64,000 nucleotides of DNA from Adiantum capillus-veneris (GCA_014529385.2 CM043962.1:49708098-49772097), one strand, 5' to 3'; shown: positions 24,842 to 35,846, numbered from the stretch's first letter. Numbers and translations: made by a program. Notes: generated by a model not told the origin, from the sequence alone.

Positions 24842-26142
24842 ATCATAAGTGTTTGTGTGCAGGTTGTGCCACTATTTCCCATGGCATCGTCAGGTACTCG
24901 ACGAACTAGGAGTGTCATTGACTCCATTTCATGCAGCAATGTACAAGACGACAATGGATATTGGGTGACGATGGAGTTAAAACGAATGATGCGGGTGACA
25001 ATGCAACCTAGCTCAAGAGGTGCACACAAGGTCTCAAAGAGACACATGGCTTCTCAAGCACACCATTGGAAGGGAAGAATCATGGAGTTCAAGAAAACAC
25101 AAGACGGCAAGAGGCTTGCGAAGGTGTAGCATGTGTATGTTGCTTCACAATTGAAGCTAGAGACAGTAGTGGCTCCATCGAGGTTTCCTGCAAATTGTCA
25201 TTTTTACTCCTCTTACAAGTTTTTCGGTTATCTATTTAGTATTTCTAACTTGTGTGTTGCTTTTGATGACTGTAAGATTTCCATTGCTTTTTGTTCATGT
25301 TTACAAATGTTTTTCCATCCAATTTTGTAGAGTGGGAGCCAATAGAGTCCTTCACTGGAACTTTTGAGGCCATCCACTCTGAGCTTGGCAAATTGCTCTA
25401 TGTTGGTTGTCAGCCCTCTGAGCTTGCCTAACGTGACATTTTTTTTAATGATCATACTTATGTCACACCTAGGCGAAATGGATATGGTAATCTATCTTTG
25501 GTTCACTCACCAACCTTGGAGAGTTTGGAATGGCCTAAGCCAGACAGTGCCTTGATCACAACAACCAAAAGGAAAATTGAGGTGGATGTGCAAGCAGCAA
25601 TGAAGTGCACCTATGGTTCCCATAAAGCCATGGTAACATGGTTTATGTCTCTTCATGTGTTTGTGTTTATATTTCAACTTTAGAGTGTTCACATGACACC
25701 AACAATGTGGAATTGCAAAGGGGGAAGTGCGATCAACGGGTTTCTTGCAGCTGGATGGAAAACTAAGGTGATCAAGTGATGTGTAGTTGCTGACAAGGTG
25801 GTGTTCAGATACCATATTGCAAAACAAAGCTTGTCGATGATCTTTCCCTATAGAAGATGAAAGTTGACGATGGGAGAATGGGAGCCACTAGACTCTGAGG
25901 TTGCTGCTAGAGAATCAATTGACCTGCAAATACATCTCCACAAAGATGCAGTGCACCACATTACAGTGAACAATGAATGGCATCTTAGTCACCTTCGCAA
26001 GTATCTTAATCTCAGATATACCTTGCCCAAACAATATCTCTTTGTAATCAATGAAAAGATTGTTCGCTCCAGGAAAGAGAAGAGCGTTCTGTGTGAGAAC
26101 ATTCCTTTTTCGCGATGTATTTTTATAAAAGCTTGTAACTGA
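24842..26142 (+). pseudogene. Element gene A, unknown protein, probably multi-exon
   Basis: Coding starts near ATG 24881 (MASSGTRRTRSVIDS) and runs to TAG 25127, where CAG would keep the frame. A probable intron ends TTTTGTAG at 25331. An exon rich in aromatic residues follows (EWEPIESFTGTFEAIH..). A possible 51-bp intron (25633-25683, GT..TTTAG) precedes the last part (SVHMTPTMWNCKGGSAI), which ends at 26142. Stops TAA near 25430 and two TGA between 25770 and 25870 interrupt it. The C-terminal ~90 residues (25864-26142) are open and could be a small ubiquitin-like fold, which is a guess. I recognise no family. Its position just inside the left TIR suggests it is an accessory gene of the transposon. 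Confidence 0.5.
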
Positions 26143-26455
26143 CATGGATTTTGTCCACATTAATACATACGGTGTTTTGAATCTCGTTTCTGTGCATACT
26201 TGTTTATTCTCAGCTTGTTCAAGTTTTCGATTGAAACGTGCAATTTATTTGTTGTGGAGCACAAATGTTTTCAATGTTGGTGTTTTTCAATGCTTTGTCG
26301 TGTGATTTTGTTCAAAATAAAAGTTTTAAGTTATTTTGACATTAATTTAAGTGACTTTGGGTATATAAGTGACTTTCTAGTTTTTAAACTTCATTTCTCA
26401 CATTCACAAAACTCTAGCTCTAACCTCTCTTTGCATCTTCTTCGTGAACGAACCC

Positions 26456-27959
26456 ATGGCAACGTCTACTAATGCACTTCTCACAGATTTAGAAAGGGTA
26501 GGACTTGCAGATTGAGCACATGAACTACTTAGTGTCTTCGAGGGGACAATTGACATGCAGGCCACTGCCAACCTTCATGCAGAGGCATTCAAAAGATTTC
26601 TTGACTACTTGGTGCAGCACATGGAGGAATATGCCATAATCTTTGAGGGATCCGACACGGTATGGTTGCCAGTGGATTTCTTGAAGCATCTCTATGCACC
26701 TGACAAAAACTTCCTGTTTCGCTTGTTGAGGTTTATTAAAGGCCTCATGGAACGGGACTTCAAGACAGAGGATGAGGATGATCTCATGGATTTGGGCATG
26801 GGGTGCATAGGCACCCAATTTATTTCATGGGACATGGTTCTAACATTACTTGTGCTTGAGGGCATGGACAAGGGAAAATCAAAGGAAAAGGTCAACCAAA
26901 GACCTCCTGTGACCATTGTGGAGGAATCAAATGAAGTTATCGAAGAGATAGATGAGTAGGCCGAAGCATCTATGGCACTCGTACTCATGCAAGATCCCAA
27001 CACCACTGAGGAGGAAGATCGAATGATAGAGGGAGATGAGGTGTTGGAAGAGATCCCGGACCTCCAAATTCTCACTTTGCATCCAGTGGTGGTGGATGAT
27101 CTTCAGTTTCTGTTCCTTGATGACATTGCCAAAACGTTAGGACTCAGAGAAGATGAGTCACTTGCAGTGCTTGCTATCTATGCGGGCCTGAAGGATCCCA
27201 GTGGGAAGGAAGAGAAAGTCAATTTTCAAACTGATTTCGAAGACCAAGATCTCTCAACAAGCCTCTCCTTCTTCCCTAGTGAAAACGAACAACAGTTGGT
27301 GCAAGTAGTAGCAAGTACACTAGTATAAATAAAATCATGTGCCTCTTTCTATGAAAGCATATGAGAGAGCGCATTTCATCCACACAAACCACTGATTTCA
27401 ATTAGTAGAGATGATCGATCTAGCATCGATCTTACAAATAAAAATCTTGAAGAGAGGGATGAAAAAATTGAGGTAAATAAATTTAAACCTGGTAGAATTT
27501 CTAGTATTCCTTACCACAAGTGTTAATATCAATTAAAATGCTTTGCAGACAGCTTATCATGTTGATAAGTTTGCAATGCGTACTGGAGGCTCGTGCAACG
27601 TCTCCACCGGTAGAGATAGTTCTCTTTGCCACTACCTGAGCCATCTGGGGCCATCGATTCTTAGAGTTTCTCACACAGAGTTCTCCAAGAATGGTTCTGT
27701 AGAGCTGCTAAAGTGTAAAGCATTAAGCGGCATATTTGCTGAAGATTCTCTCACCTTAAGCGCTCATAAATGTATATTGGTGGATCGAGAGGCAACATTG
27801 TATGCCTTTCCAGGAAAACACCCAGGCTCCGTCCTCTCCCACTGCGCCTTGAGCCTAGGTCAAGGGTTGGCAAACCCAAAGGAAATTGTAAAATCCCTTG
27901 GTGTCAAGTCAGCCATTCGCCCATTACCCAAAGATGTAATTCGTAGAAACACCAATTGA
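26456..27959 (+). pseudogene. Element gene B, unknown acidic protein, two exons
   Basis: From ATG 26456 one frame runs to 27328 and is broken only by TGA (26513-26515) and TAG (26957-26959). Both are one transition from Arg or Gln codons. The protein is helical and acidic (EEIDE, EEEDRMIEGDEVLEEI). After a probable intron ending CTTTGCAG at 27549, a basic second exon continues (KFAMRTGGSCNV..) to a TGA at 27957-27959. AATAAA at 27981-27986 is a likely polyadenylation signal. No known domain was seen. The C-terminal exon, with several Cys and Gly, differs from the acidic part and might be a separate domain. Confidence 0.5.
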
Positions 27960-27980
27960 CCATGATGTAATATTCGAATC

Positions 27981-27986
27981 AATAAA
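27981..27986 (+). promoter_or_regulatory. Polyadenylation signal of gene B
   Basis: AATAAA lies 22 bp after the stop codon, and a second AATAAA-like motif follows within ten bases. Confidence 0.45.
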
Positions 27987-28045
27987 GAATAAATGTTTTT
28001 GTCACCATTCAATACTTGTTTTTTTATTCATATTGTCCAATAATT

Positions 28046-28494
28046 TCCATTTTTGCCCGCCGAGGCACACACGTGCACGGAACCTCGAACATGCAGGTAC
28101 CGGGTGGCCAGGAGGAGCATCTCAGAGATAATTTTGCGAAACGGGGCGACGGGGGGGGGGGGGGGGGGCGTACGGGCTCAAGAAGGGCATGTGACGCATC
28201 GATGGCGTCGGGCGGGGTCGGAGGGTGCAAAAAAAGCTCCTCTGCACCACAGTGCGCAGGGAGCAATTCTGCCAGTGGTGGAATTGCTCCCTGCGCGCCG
28301 TGGCACACAAGGGCTTTTTTTGCACCCTCTGACTCGGCCCGGTGCCGCCGATGCGTCACATGCCCTTCTTGAGCCCGTACGTCCCCCTCGTCACCCCGTT
28401 TCACAAAATTATCTCCGAGACGCCCCTCCCGGCCACCCGGTGCCTACATATTCGAGGTTCTGTGCACGTGTGTTCCTCAGTTGGCTAAAATGGA
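28046..28494. repeat. 449-bp GC-rich palindrome at the convergence of the two gene sets
   Basis: The arms pair around about 28275. Matching landmarks are CACGTGCAC at the outside, GGGCATGTGACGCATCGATG against its complement, and GGGAGCAATTC against GAATTGCTCCC. A run of G (about 28149-28168) is less well paired. It is far more GC-rich than its surroundings. Gene B ends just left of it and the H3-like gene ends just right of it. ORFs inside are mirror images, not genes. It may be a nested foldback MITE or a functional part of the element, such as a terminator or replication hairpin. Confidence 0.85.
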
Positions 28495-28685
28495 GCCATG
28501 GTGGTTAACTTTAATTAAACATATCCAACAATTCAAATACATATAAAAACAATGTACAAATTAAAATTGAACAATTGCTTGGAATGGTAGAAATTCGCCA
28601 GTTGATATTACAGAGAAAGATTACAAATCTCATGAAGAGAGAGTACATGGGATAAACTACATCTTATGAAGGCATCCTTCATTTC

Positions 28686-29825
28686 TTAATTTAGTGCTAA
28701 GGCTAAATCCGTATTTTTTAAAGTTACACGCTTTGCATGCGCTATATAGGAGACGCCATCTTGAAAAAGCTGCACCAAAATGTCTTCAGCGGCATCCTGT
28801 AAGGCCAGTAAAGCTGCACGTTGTATTCTTGTAACGGAATCATTGTATTCATCTATCATCTCTCTCACCACCCGAGAGAAGGTCGCTTTGGGTATGATTG
28901 ACTCAGTGCTCTTTTGGTATTTCCTGATCTCACGCAAAGCCACTGTGCCTGGCCTCCATCTCTGCTTTTTCTGTGTTGTTGTTGGTGGTGGTGGAGCCGC
29001 CTGCCTAGACCATTGAGGAGGATCATCTTTGTATTTTTTCCTCCTCTCCTCTTGGGTTTGCTGCTCTTCTGGTGTCACCTTGTCCCTTTTTCTTTTTGCA
29101 CATTGCTTGGCTCTCTGAGGGATTTTTGAAGGCTTTGAGCTCCCAGACTTTGCTTGTTGGGTGGCTTGAGCTCTATCTTCTGACACCTTCTTCTCTGCCT
29201 CTGCTCGTGCTTGTAAGTTGGCCAAATGAGCTCTCTCGACCTCAGCTCTCTGCCTTTCCTCCTGCTCTCTCTGCTCTTCTTGTGCTACCAGGGCTTTCTT
29301 TTCAGCTGCCTCTTTCTTTTCCCTCTCCCTTTGTCTTTTCCTCTTCTTGGCCTCTTTTTCTTTAGATACTGGATCGCCTGGTATTACCTTGATTACTCTT
29401 TCTTTGATTCACGGTGGAAACTTTCGCGGTGTAGTATGTGGGGTGGCCTAAGCACCAGTGGTTGTGGCAGGAGGCGATGGCGGTGGGTTTTGAAGCGGAC
29501 TTAGATATACCTGTTTTGTTTCTTGTGTTGCTCTGCGAAGAGGTGAAATTGGTGGGGAATCTAGAAGAGGTGTGCGAGTGGCATGGGTTAAATCATCAAG
29601 ACCTCCAAATATGTGTCGCATGTTGCTTTGATCATCTGGATTTGATGGTTGGGGAGGCTCTTGGGTGTTTGGAGCAGGCTAGGACAATGGGTTATCCACT
29701 TGTGGTCGAGGATGTGGATTTGAAGCCGTGGATTCTGCATGGATTTCCGGCTGTGGATTTTCTGTGGTGTGAGTGGTTGTGGTGGTATTCTGCGTAGTGC
29801 CAACCTTCTCGTGTGAATCATCCAT
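28686..29825 (-). pseudogene. Histone H3-like protein with long N-terminal tail
   Basis: From ATG 29825 one frame of 379 codons reaches TAA 28686. It is interrupted only by two TAG (CAG expected) and one TGA (CGA expected), all before about 29400. Residues 1-130 are Thr/Pro-rich. Residues 140-285 are strongly charged and helical with basic clusters. From about residue 289 the sequence is histone H3: RPGTVALREIRKYQKSTE at the alpha-N region, then the alpha-1 and alpha-2 helices (ALLALQDAAEDILVQLFQD) and HAKRVTLKNTDLALAL at loop 2 and alpha-3. It lacks the canonical H3 tail and the last few residues. Loop 1 is longer than in canonical H3, as in centromeric H3. It could enter nucleosomes or imitate one. 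Confidence 0.85.
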
Positions 29826-30077
29826 GTGGTGCAAGATGTGAGTGCGTGTGCGTTTGTGCTCGAGTAGATCTTCTAGAATGTGCAAACAAGAAATGAACTT
29901 CAAGTTTGAGTTTTGACTTATGTAGCACTAATTTTTTTAAAAAAACTTAAAAACTCAATAATACCATTAAAAATCCAAAATTGTCGAAATTTGTTACATG
30001 AAACCACTGATTGGGCATCAACAAATCACGTGGCATTACAATGTAAGCTTAATATGGGAATGGTTAGTGTCAGAAAT
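29826..30077. other. Intergenic spacer between transposase-like and H3-like genes
   Basis: 252 bp of AT-rich sequence. Both neighbouring genes are on the minus strand, so it should hold the end of the transposase transcript and the H3-like promoter. I see no clear TATA box. Confidence 0.35.
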
Positions 30078-32902
30078 TTATTGATTTTCCACCCAACGTC
30101 TACCATTTCGTCGCCTTGTCGCCAACCACCGTCGAAATTGATCTTTTGCACTAGAAGCATGATATGATTTCAATCGCCTCACGCTAACCACTTTCTCTAT
30201 TCTGCATTTCAAGCTTCTTTGCACTCTAGTCTTCTTGCTTTCTCTTCCCGCTAAAACTCTGTAGAACCAATTGAACATTCCGTGCAGGGCATTGCTCTTT
30301 TTTCTCCCACCTCCATGCCTTGTATTTTTAAAATAGACTGCTTTTGCTTGATAGTGTGAGTGCTCCATTCCTTGGCTACTCCAGATGCCCAATGAGCCGA
30401 ATGTGTCCAGAAAAAATGAGCTATGAGCAAAAAGCATACGCTGCAAAAATATAAACCTTCAAACACTGATGTTTTTTTTAATCCAAAGACAAAGTGTTCA
30501 ACCCACCATGTAATGTGTTATGTGTGTCTCCCCCCAGGCATCCACCATTTGCGTTGTAAAACTATTGATTACAAACTTTAAAGTGGATATCTCAGCAAAA
30601 GTTAGATTTCCCTTTTCAAGCAAACAAAAAATATCATCTACAGACTGCCACAGATGAGCACACTTAATTCCTAGGACTGCTTCGTTACCTCTGTAGGTAG
30701 TAATGTCACACACCTTTTTCCACAATTGAAACTCATTAGGACTTTGAGAGTAAGAATAGTCTGAAAGCATATGCCTAGCTTTACTACCACCCATACATAT
30801 TTTATTAGGACGATCCTGTGTACTTCCAGATGCCTTCCTATCCTTTGATAGCTCTACTGTACCACCATGAAGGCCAACGCTTGATAGAATAGATTCAAGT
30901 TCTCTGATATACTCTTCCCTTCTTTCTACAGGCTCCATATTCCAAGCATAATTAATATGGAGCATCAACAACTTGTCAAGAATTCGTAAACGGGCATGAA
31001 GAGTGCACACATGCACATTTATCAGAGGAATCGGTAGAATAGGATCCCAATTTGGATCATAGGTACACCCTGGTTACAATTGAGGATACCTTGAAACCAT
31101 TGTTGGAGTGCTTTACCCATTGTTTGTGTAGTGGTCACACCTTTTGCAGAATTGACTGCAGCTTTGCCACCCTTATCCTTACCCTTACCTTTCACAGAGT
31201 TGATTGTAGCTTTGCCACCCTTACCCTTACCCTTCCCCTCGGTTCCTAATGAGACTTTACTGTGGCAGCAATAAATGCATGGAAAGAGGGTCATTGCACC
31301 TTGCTTGCATCCTAACATACACTTGAAAGTTTTCAAGTCTCCTGCCAAATGCCACTCCCACTTGGAACGTACCCAGACCTGAAACCTGCAATCATTGTCC
31401 TTCTTGTTGTTGCCGAATGACGTCAACGATTGGGGTGTGATTAAAATACCATTTGAGAGACCCATGTGTCTCATGTGGGAGATGAAAAACTGCCAACCAC
31501 CAAATATTCTTCTCGGTTTGAACACCTAAACAAGTGTTTCCCTTCTTGATGGCATTTAGCTCAACATCAACGCCCACCAAGGCTCTGTTCATAAGCGTAA
31601 CGCTTACCCTTTCAAGCTGTTGACCTTTGACAATCTGGCACTCATCAAGTTTCATGACAAATATAACTTTGCCATCAGACTCTTCCTGTGTCAACCCATA
31701 AAATCTAATCATTGACTCTTGGAGCTTCAATAAGTCAACATAGACATTATTGAACTCGTTTAAACAAAAAGATTTGTTCTCTTCTAGTGGCAAGACATCC
31801 TCCACATATTGAAATCCACCCAACAAGCTTGCAACATCATTATTGGTGCACCTTTTTGCGACGCTAACACTGTAAGGCGTTGGCAGCAACCTAAACAAAA
31901 CTTTTTCTCTGTGACCTAGTGTGACAAGCCTATACAAATCTTCGTAGGCCTTGAAACTTATTCCTGCGCTGTCACACATCTCCATCATCTCCTGAGGTGA
32001 AACAATGTTCTTCAACTCACTGAAATACTTATGGTGCAAAACTTTAGCAATGATAGCATTGGATGGCTCATCCAATAGCTCCACAAACTCCTTTGGTTTG
32101 ATGATATGTTGCAGCAGAGTATGTCTGATCGTTTTAGCATTGGACTCGATTCCCATCATCGTCCGATCCAAGTTCTTGCATATTGAAATAATATTACAGC
32201 AACCTACAAAAAATGTACGAAATTAGAAGCTTGCATTTGTATTCCTACCGAGTTTGACGGATACGTTTCTTTCGAGCTCCACCGCTTGAAGATAGCATAG
32301 ACATCACATGTCTCTTGCGCTTGCGAATGTGATAGACCAATGGAATGTGTGTGAGATGATCGATTTGTCGGTGCATATTACATGCAGTGTGTTGTAGCTG
32401 AACATAATTGTCTAGACGACGCTCTTGCTCCATTTTTTGATGCTCTGCCTTTGTAATAAGATTTGACATCTCGTCATTAAGCTACTTCGTCTTCTCATTG
32501 GATTCCTCTCTGAGCTGCTGAATGTCTTTCACGTACTTCTCTTGCAGTGAAGAATAGGCAGCACAGAGATTTTTTTTTGCTCCTCTTTCATTGAAAAAAG
32601 CTGAATGTAATCTCTAGCAGCGTAGCCAAACAGTCTGTCTCTCCCATCTCCAATAAATCGCAGTATAGCTGAGTGACATTACGGTAAGGCGGTGATGCAT
32701 TGGTCATTGGATCACAAGGGTAAATATGTCCATCAACCCATAAGTTGATTTCCTTGCATCCATGGTTTCGTAGCTGGTCTCCAACATTGGGATTAGATGT
32801 GCCAAGTCGCGCAGTTGCATACTCTTGCTCTAAATCAGCGCTTAATCGATATCGTTTTGATTTGTTAGTAATGTCTTGCAGTGGTGGGGGATTGAAGGAC
32901 AT
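30078..32902 (-). pseudogene. Transposase-like gene, RAG1/Transib-like C-terminus
   Basis: Reading leftwards from Met 32902: an N-terminal region, a Glu/Lys-rich helical stretch with a basic patch (RKRKRH, KKRIR), then a 259-codon block (32171-31392) with VIFVMKLDECQIVKGQQLE, a plausible first catalytic Asp. Next come WHLAGDLKTFK (possible second Asp) and a CIYC zinc-ligand pair, a Gly/Lys linker, then HARLRILDKLL. A 66-bp GT-AG intron (30441-30506) separates the last exon, with FAHSSFFL, GSLGIWSSQGMEHSHYQAK and KSNALHGMFNWFY. The GS-[IL]-G-x-W-[AS]-S-x-G-x-E pattern recalls the segment with the catalytic Glu in RAG1. Frameshifts near 31395 and 31075 inactivate it. Confidence 0.6.
30441..30506 (-). 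other. Probable 66-bp spliceosomal intron
   Basis: On the minus strand it starts GTGGGT and ends TTTTTGCAG. It is AT-rich and contains two in-frame TGA codons. Removing it joins ITHYM to RMLFAHSSFF in frame. It is short for a plant intron. Confidence 0.6.
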
Positions 32903-33168
32903 TGTGTTAGTTAATCACAAGCAAATTAGTGAGAATGTGTAATGGTGGCTGCTACAAGCAGGTGAAGGTGGCTATGGAGGAAAGAAGTGGAGAGTACTCA
33001 GAGTTAAGAGAAAAAGATTATGTTGTGGAGGGAAGAAAGAGAGGGAATGCAACTCAATCTCTTTTGAATTCGAATTGTTGATCATGACTGTAGAGAGAGA
33101 AATGATGCAGCACACAGAGGTAATGAGGTTTTCCATTGCACTCAGCTGGAGCTAAGCATGAGGGGGGG

Positions 33169-33171
<3 letters not shown>

Positions 33172-33249
<78 letters not shown>
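33172..33249. repeat. (GA)n microsatellite
   Basis: About 39 GA units after a G run. A second GA tract lies at 33365-33412. Confidence 0.95.
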
Positions 33250-33253
<4 letters not shown>

Positions 33254-33358
33254 AGAGAGGACAAATCTGCAACCTTGGAGGATCTGCACTTTTTTAGAAA
33301 GAGACTGCCAAGAATGTTCCTTAATGATTGGAAGAGGAAGTGACATGAGAGAAAAGGG

Positions 33359-33364
<6 letters not shown>

Positions 33365-33412
<48 letters not shown>
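33365..33412. repeat. (GA)n microsatellite
   Basis: About 24 GA units. Confidence 0.95.
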
Positions 33413-33415
<3 letters not shown>

Positions 33416-33726
33416 GGCTCATATTTTAGAGAGAGAATGTAGTGAGAGAATGTGAAAAATCTGCTTTTTCTAGCGGAGGGGCTAAAAAGTGCCTCCTTTA
33501 ATGAGTTCTAAGTGAGAGAGAGTGTTTTATATGTTAGAGAGAGAAGAGGGGTGGAAAAAAGACATTTGAAAATTCATTTACCCCCCCCCTCTTTTGGGTT
33601 ACTAAATAAACTATTTTCAAATTCAAAATATGGAAATGGCTTTTTAAAAAATCTCAGCATAGGCCTTTTTGCCCTCTCTTTTAGGCTTGGTCAAACTTGG
33701 CTTAAGATTTAAGCATTCCCTTAAAC

Positions 33727-33770
33727 TGCCAAATAAGGAGGCCCTCCTATACCCCATTCACTTCCTAATG
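33727..33770 (-). repeat. Right terminal inverted repeat
   Basis: Its reverse complement starts CATTAGGAAGTGAATGGGGT and matches 24111-24154. Confidence 0.7.
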
Positions 33771-34241
33771 TGGCCCTCTTTTCTTTCATATTGGCTCCAA
33801 AGTTGGAAACTCTCAATGCATTGGCCACTATCTTGGGTGTTATTCTGATCTCTATTGGCTCATCATTTAGATCTGACACTATGCAGAAGCCATTCTGATG
33901 TTTTCAATGAGCTGGTGCACCCTTTTGAAGTAAATGGAAATTGGAGGAAGGTTGACAAAATATCATAACCCCACTTTTTTTACTGTTATCCTGAGAGTTC
34001 TTGTGGTAATGAAAACTTGCAGCTCCCTTGGTAGCATGACTACCTCCACCTTGTGGCCCTCTGTATCTTTGTATGCTCCTTGGTATACTGAGATGTTGTG
34101 GTTTTTCAAAGTCTTCTCTGGTATCCATGTAGAAGCCCTCTTTAACGTTTCCGATACAATGGTAAAAGATTGTGCTTCAAACAAAGAGCTTTTGATTGTC
34201 TTCTTCTTCTTCTTTGGTGATTCCATTGAATCTATAGTCAT
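33771..34241 (-). pseudogene. Coiled-coil coding remnant, upstream half
   Basis: A 92-codon open frame (34241-33963), with SFTIVSETLKRASTWIPEK and RELQVFITTRTLRIT, is followed in a shifted frame by IEIRITPKIVANALRVSNFG, which reaches the element edge at 33771. On the other side of the TIR element the minus strand resumes in the same frame with LNVYTESFSLPRFEHI. The family is unknown. The split is the best evidence for the limits of the 9.66-kb insertion. Confidence 0.5.
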
Positions 34242-34690
34242 ATGGCAAGTGAAAACTATGAGATCACATTCAAACTTAGCTTAAGTAGGTATTAATTTAA
34301 TCTTGTTAGTAGCTCCCATATTTTCACAGATATGGCTAAAATAAATTATGCACATGTCCAAATGCAATGAAATTTGATACATATACTCTAGAGGAGGTAT
34401 AAGACACATGGGTGGCAGCCAGTCCTTGAAATGATCCCTGGCTTACATTCTGTGACTTTATCGCGATAGAGTGAGCCATCTGTGTATTTTCTTGATTTCT
34501 TTGATCTAAACCCATGGTTGTCCTCTGTACCTTTTATACATGCCCTGGTAAAAGTTTGACACCATTTGGACCTCATTTGACCTTGCTTCCACTCTATTGA
34601 CAGATACGCCGCGAGCGGACATCGGTATAGTGAGGACTCAACCAACAAACAAAGAATGTCAGCCAAGGATGGAGCTTGACCTGTAGGCGC
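34242..34690. other. No recognisable gene
   Basis: Flank of the solo LTR. The last four bases are GCGC (34687-34690). Confidence 0.4.
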
Positions 34691-35634
34691 TGTCAGGAGT
34701 TTTTTGGAGCAAGGAATTGCGCATATGTACATACACATGCATGGTGCATGGAATAAAGGATTGCCCATTTTCCAGAGCCAGGTGGTTATGTGGGGCCCAC
34801 ATGTGTACAGGTAGGACACCATGTACATAGTGCATCGATTTTCATCGTTACTAGTACCATTGTGTTTTTCTACAATAAGGAGGAGTTGGTAGCGCATAAA
34901 AATTCTCAAGGAAGCTATCCGCGGGCCGACGACGTGAGGTCAGCAGGTGCGTCAGATGGCATCTAGTGGCGTCAGGAGGGCGAACGAGGTCAATATTTGC
35001 ACGCGGATGAGGACGGACCCAACGTGGGTGTTTTCTTGTGAGAGTTATGTAGAAAGGTCATCATTAGGACCACTTTTTGGGGCCACTTCACGTGGTGGCG
35101 AGGATGCATTATTGGAAGAAAGCTGAGTGCCAGGTGTGCGAATGCTACAAAAAGGTGACAACTATGCACTGCGAGGTCAGTTTTTGGCCTGTTCGGGGTC
35201 CGTTTGAGGTCATCTAAAAGGCCAAGGGTGCCCAAGTAATAAAGCTAAGTGTGAGAACTGAAAAATAAGAGAGAAGACCAGAAAAAAACGTGAAGAAGAG
35301 AGGAGGAATAGCCGCAGCTGTGTTTTTGCTCATTTTGGAGCCTGTTTTGGCCGTAAACTGCTCATCCGAGGTCGGATTTGAGAACTTTGACATTGTAGAC
35401 TGGGGTTTTGGGCCGTTCCGGACGCGATGGCGCTATCCATTTTGCCAAATTCCTCACTCTTTTCCTGCTATTTTTCTGTGTAAGTTTCTCCTATGAGCGA
35501 AGTTTCTGCTCTAGTTTGTGATTGTATCTGGTATCTTTTACCCATATTGTGTGAGCTGTTTGCCCCATTGGTGTTGGCCCAAGCTCATTTGTATCTAAAC
35601 ATCAGAAATTCTCCTCTTTTGAGCTGAGTTTTTT

Positions 35635-35678
<44 letters not shown>

Positions 35679-35846
35679 AGTGGGCAAGTGGATAGTTTCT
35701 CTCCTCTCACTCCAGAGGTGTGTTCCCTGTCTCGGCCAGGTGTGTTGTGTAAGCCGAGTGGTGCCCCATAGTGTGTGTCTGTATCTTCCCAAGAGTGTGT
35801 GTCGGGTCGTTATAGAGGCGCTGTGTGTGTTTTCATCCCGCTCACA
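34691..35846 (+). mobile_element. Solo LTR, family A
   Basis: A full 1156-bp copy of the LTR at 3270-4421, starting TGTCAGG and ending CTCACA, with a GT tract at about 35637-35676. No primer site or polypurine tract adjoins it. The flanks are GCGC and GTGC, a 4-bp duplication if one CpG decayed to TpG. LTR-LTR recombination of a full element is the likely origin. Confidence 0.8.

Larger units (their letters stand above)
32903..33726. other. Subterminal, purine-rich region of the element
   Basis: Lies between the transposase start and the right TIR. It consists mainly of GA tracts and C/G runs with no gene. Transcription of the transposase probably starts here. Confidence 0.45.
24111..33770 (-). 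mobile_element. 9.66-kb TIR transposon with transposase-like and histone H3-like genes
   Basis: The ends are inverted copies starting CATTAGGAAG. Between them lie a transposase-like gene and an H3-like gene on the minus strand, and two unknown genes on the plus strand. The two sets converge on a 449-bp palindrome. The flanks read as one minus-strand frame when the element is removed. I found no target duplication, so the exact ends or the integration mode remain open. All genes carry stops or frameshifts, so this copy is dead. The C-terminal transposase motif suggests a RAG1/Transib-like DDE enzyme, but no named superfamily is assigned. Confidence 0.7.

Noticed and set aside
28016-28508. Several overlapping Gly/Pro/Arg-rich ORFs
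   Set aside because: They are mirror-image translations of the palindrome and carry no domain.
31160-31240. CCCTTACCCTTACC runs resembling a telomere-like repeat
   Set aside because: They fall inside the transposase-like reading frame and encode a Gly/Lys linker (KGKGKGG). There are only a few units and no tandem array.
24111-33770. An integrated DNA virus as the source of the H3-like gene, since some large viruses encode histones
   Set aside because: No DNA polymerase, capsid or packaging ATPase was seen, whereas inverted ends, a transposase-like gene and a spliceosomal intron fit a transposon.
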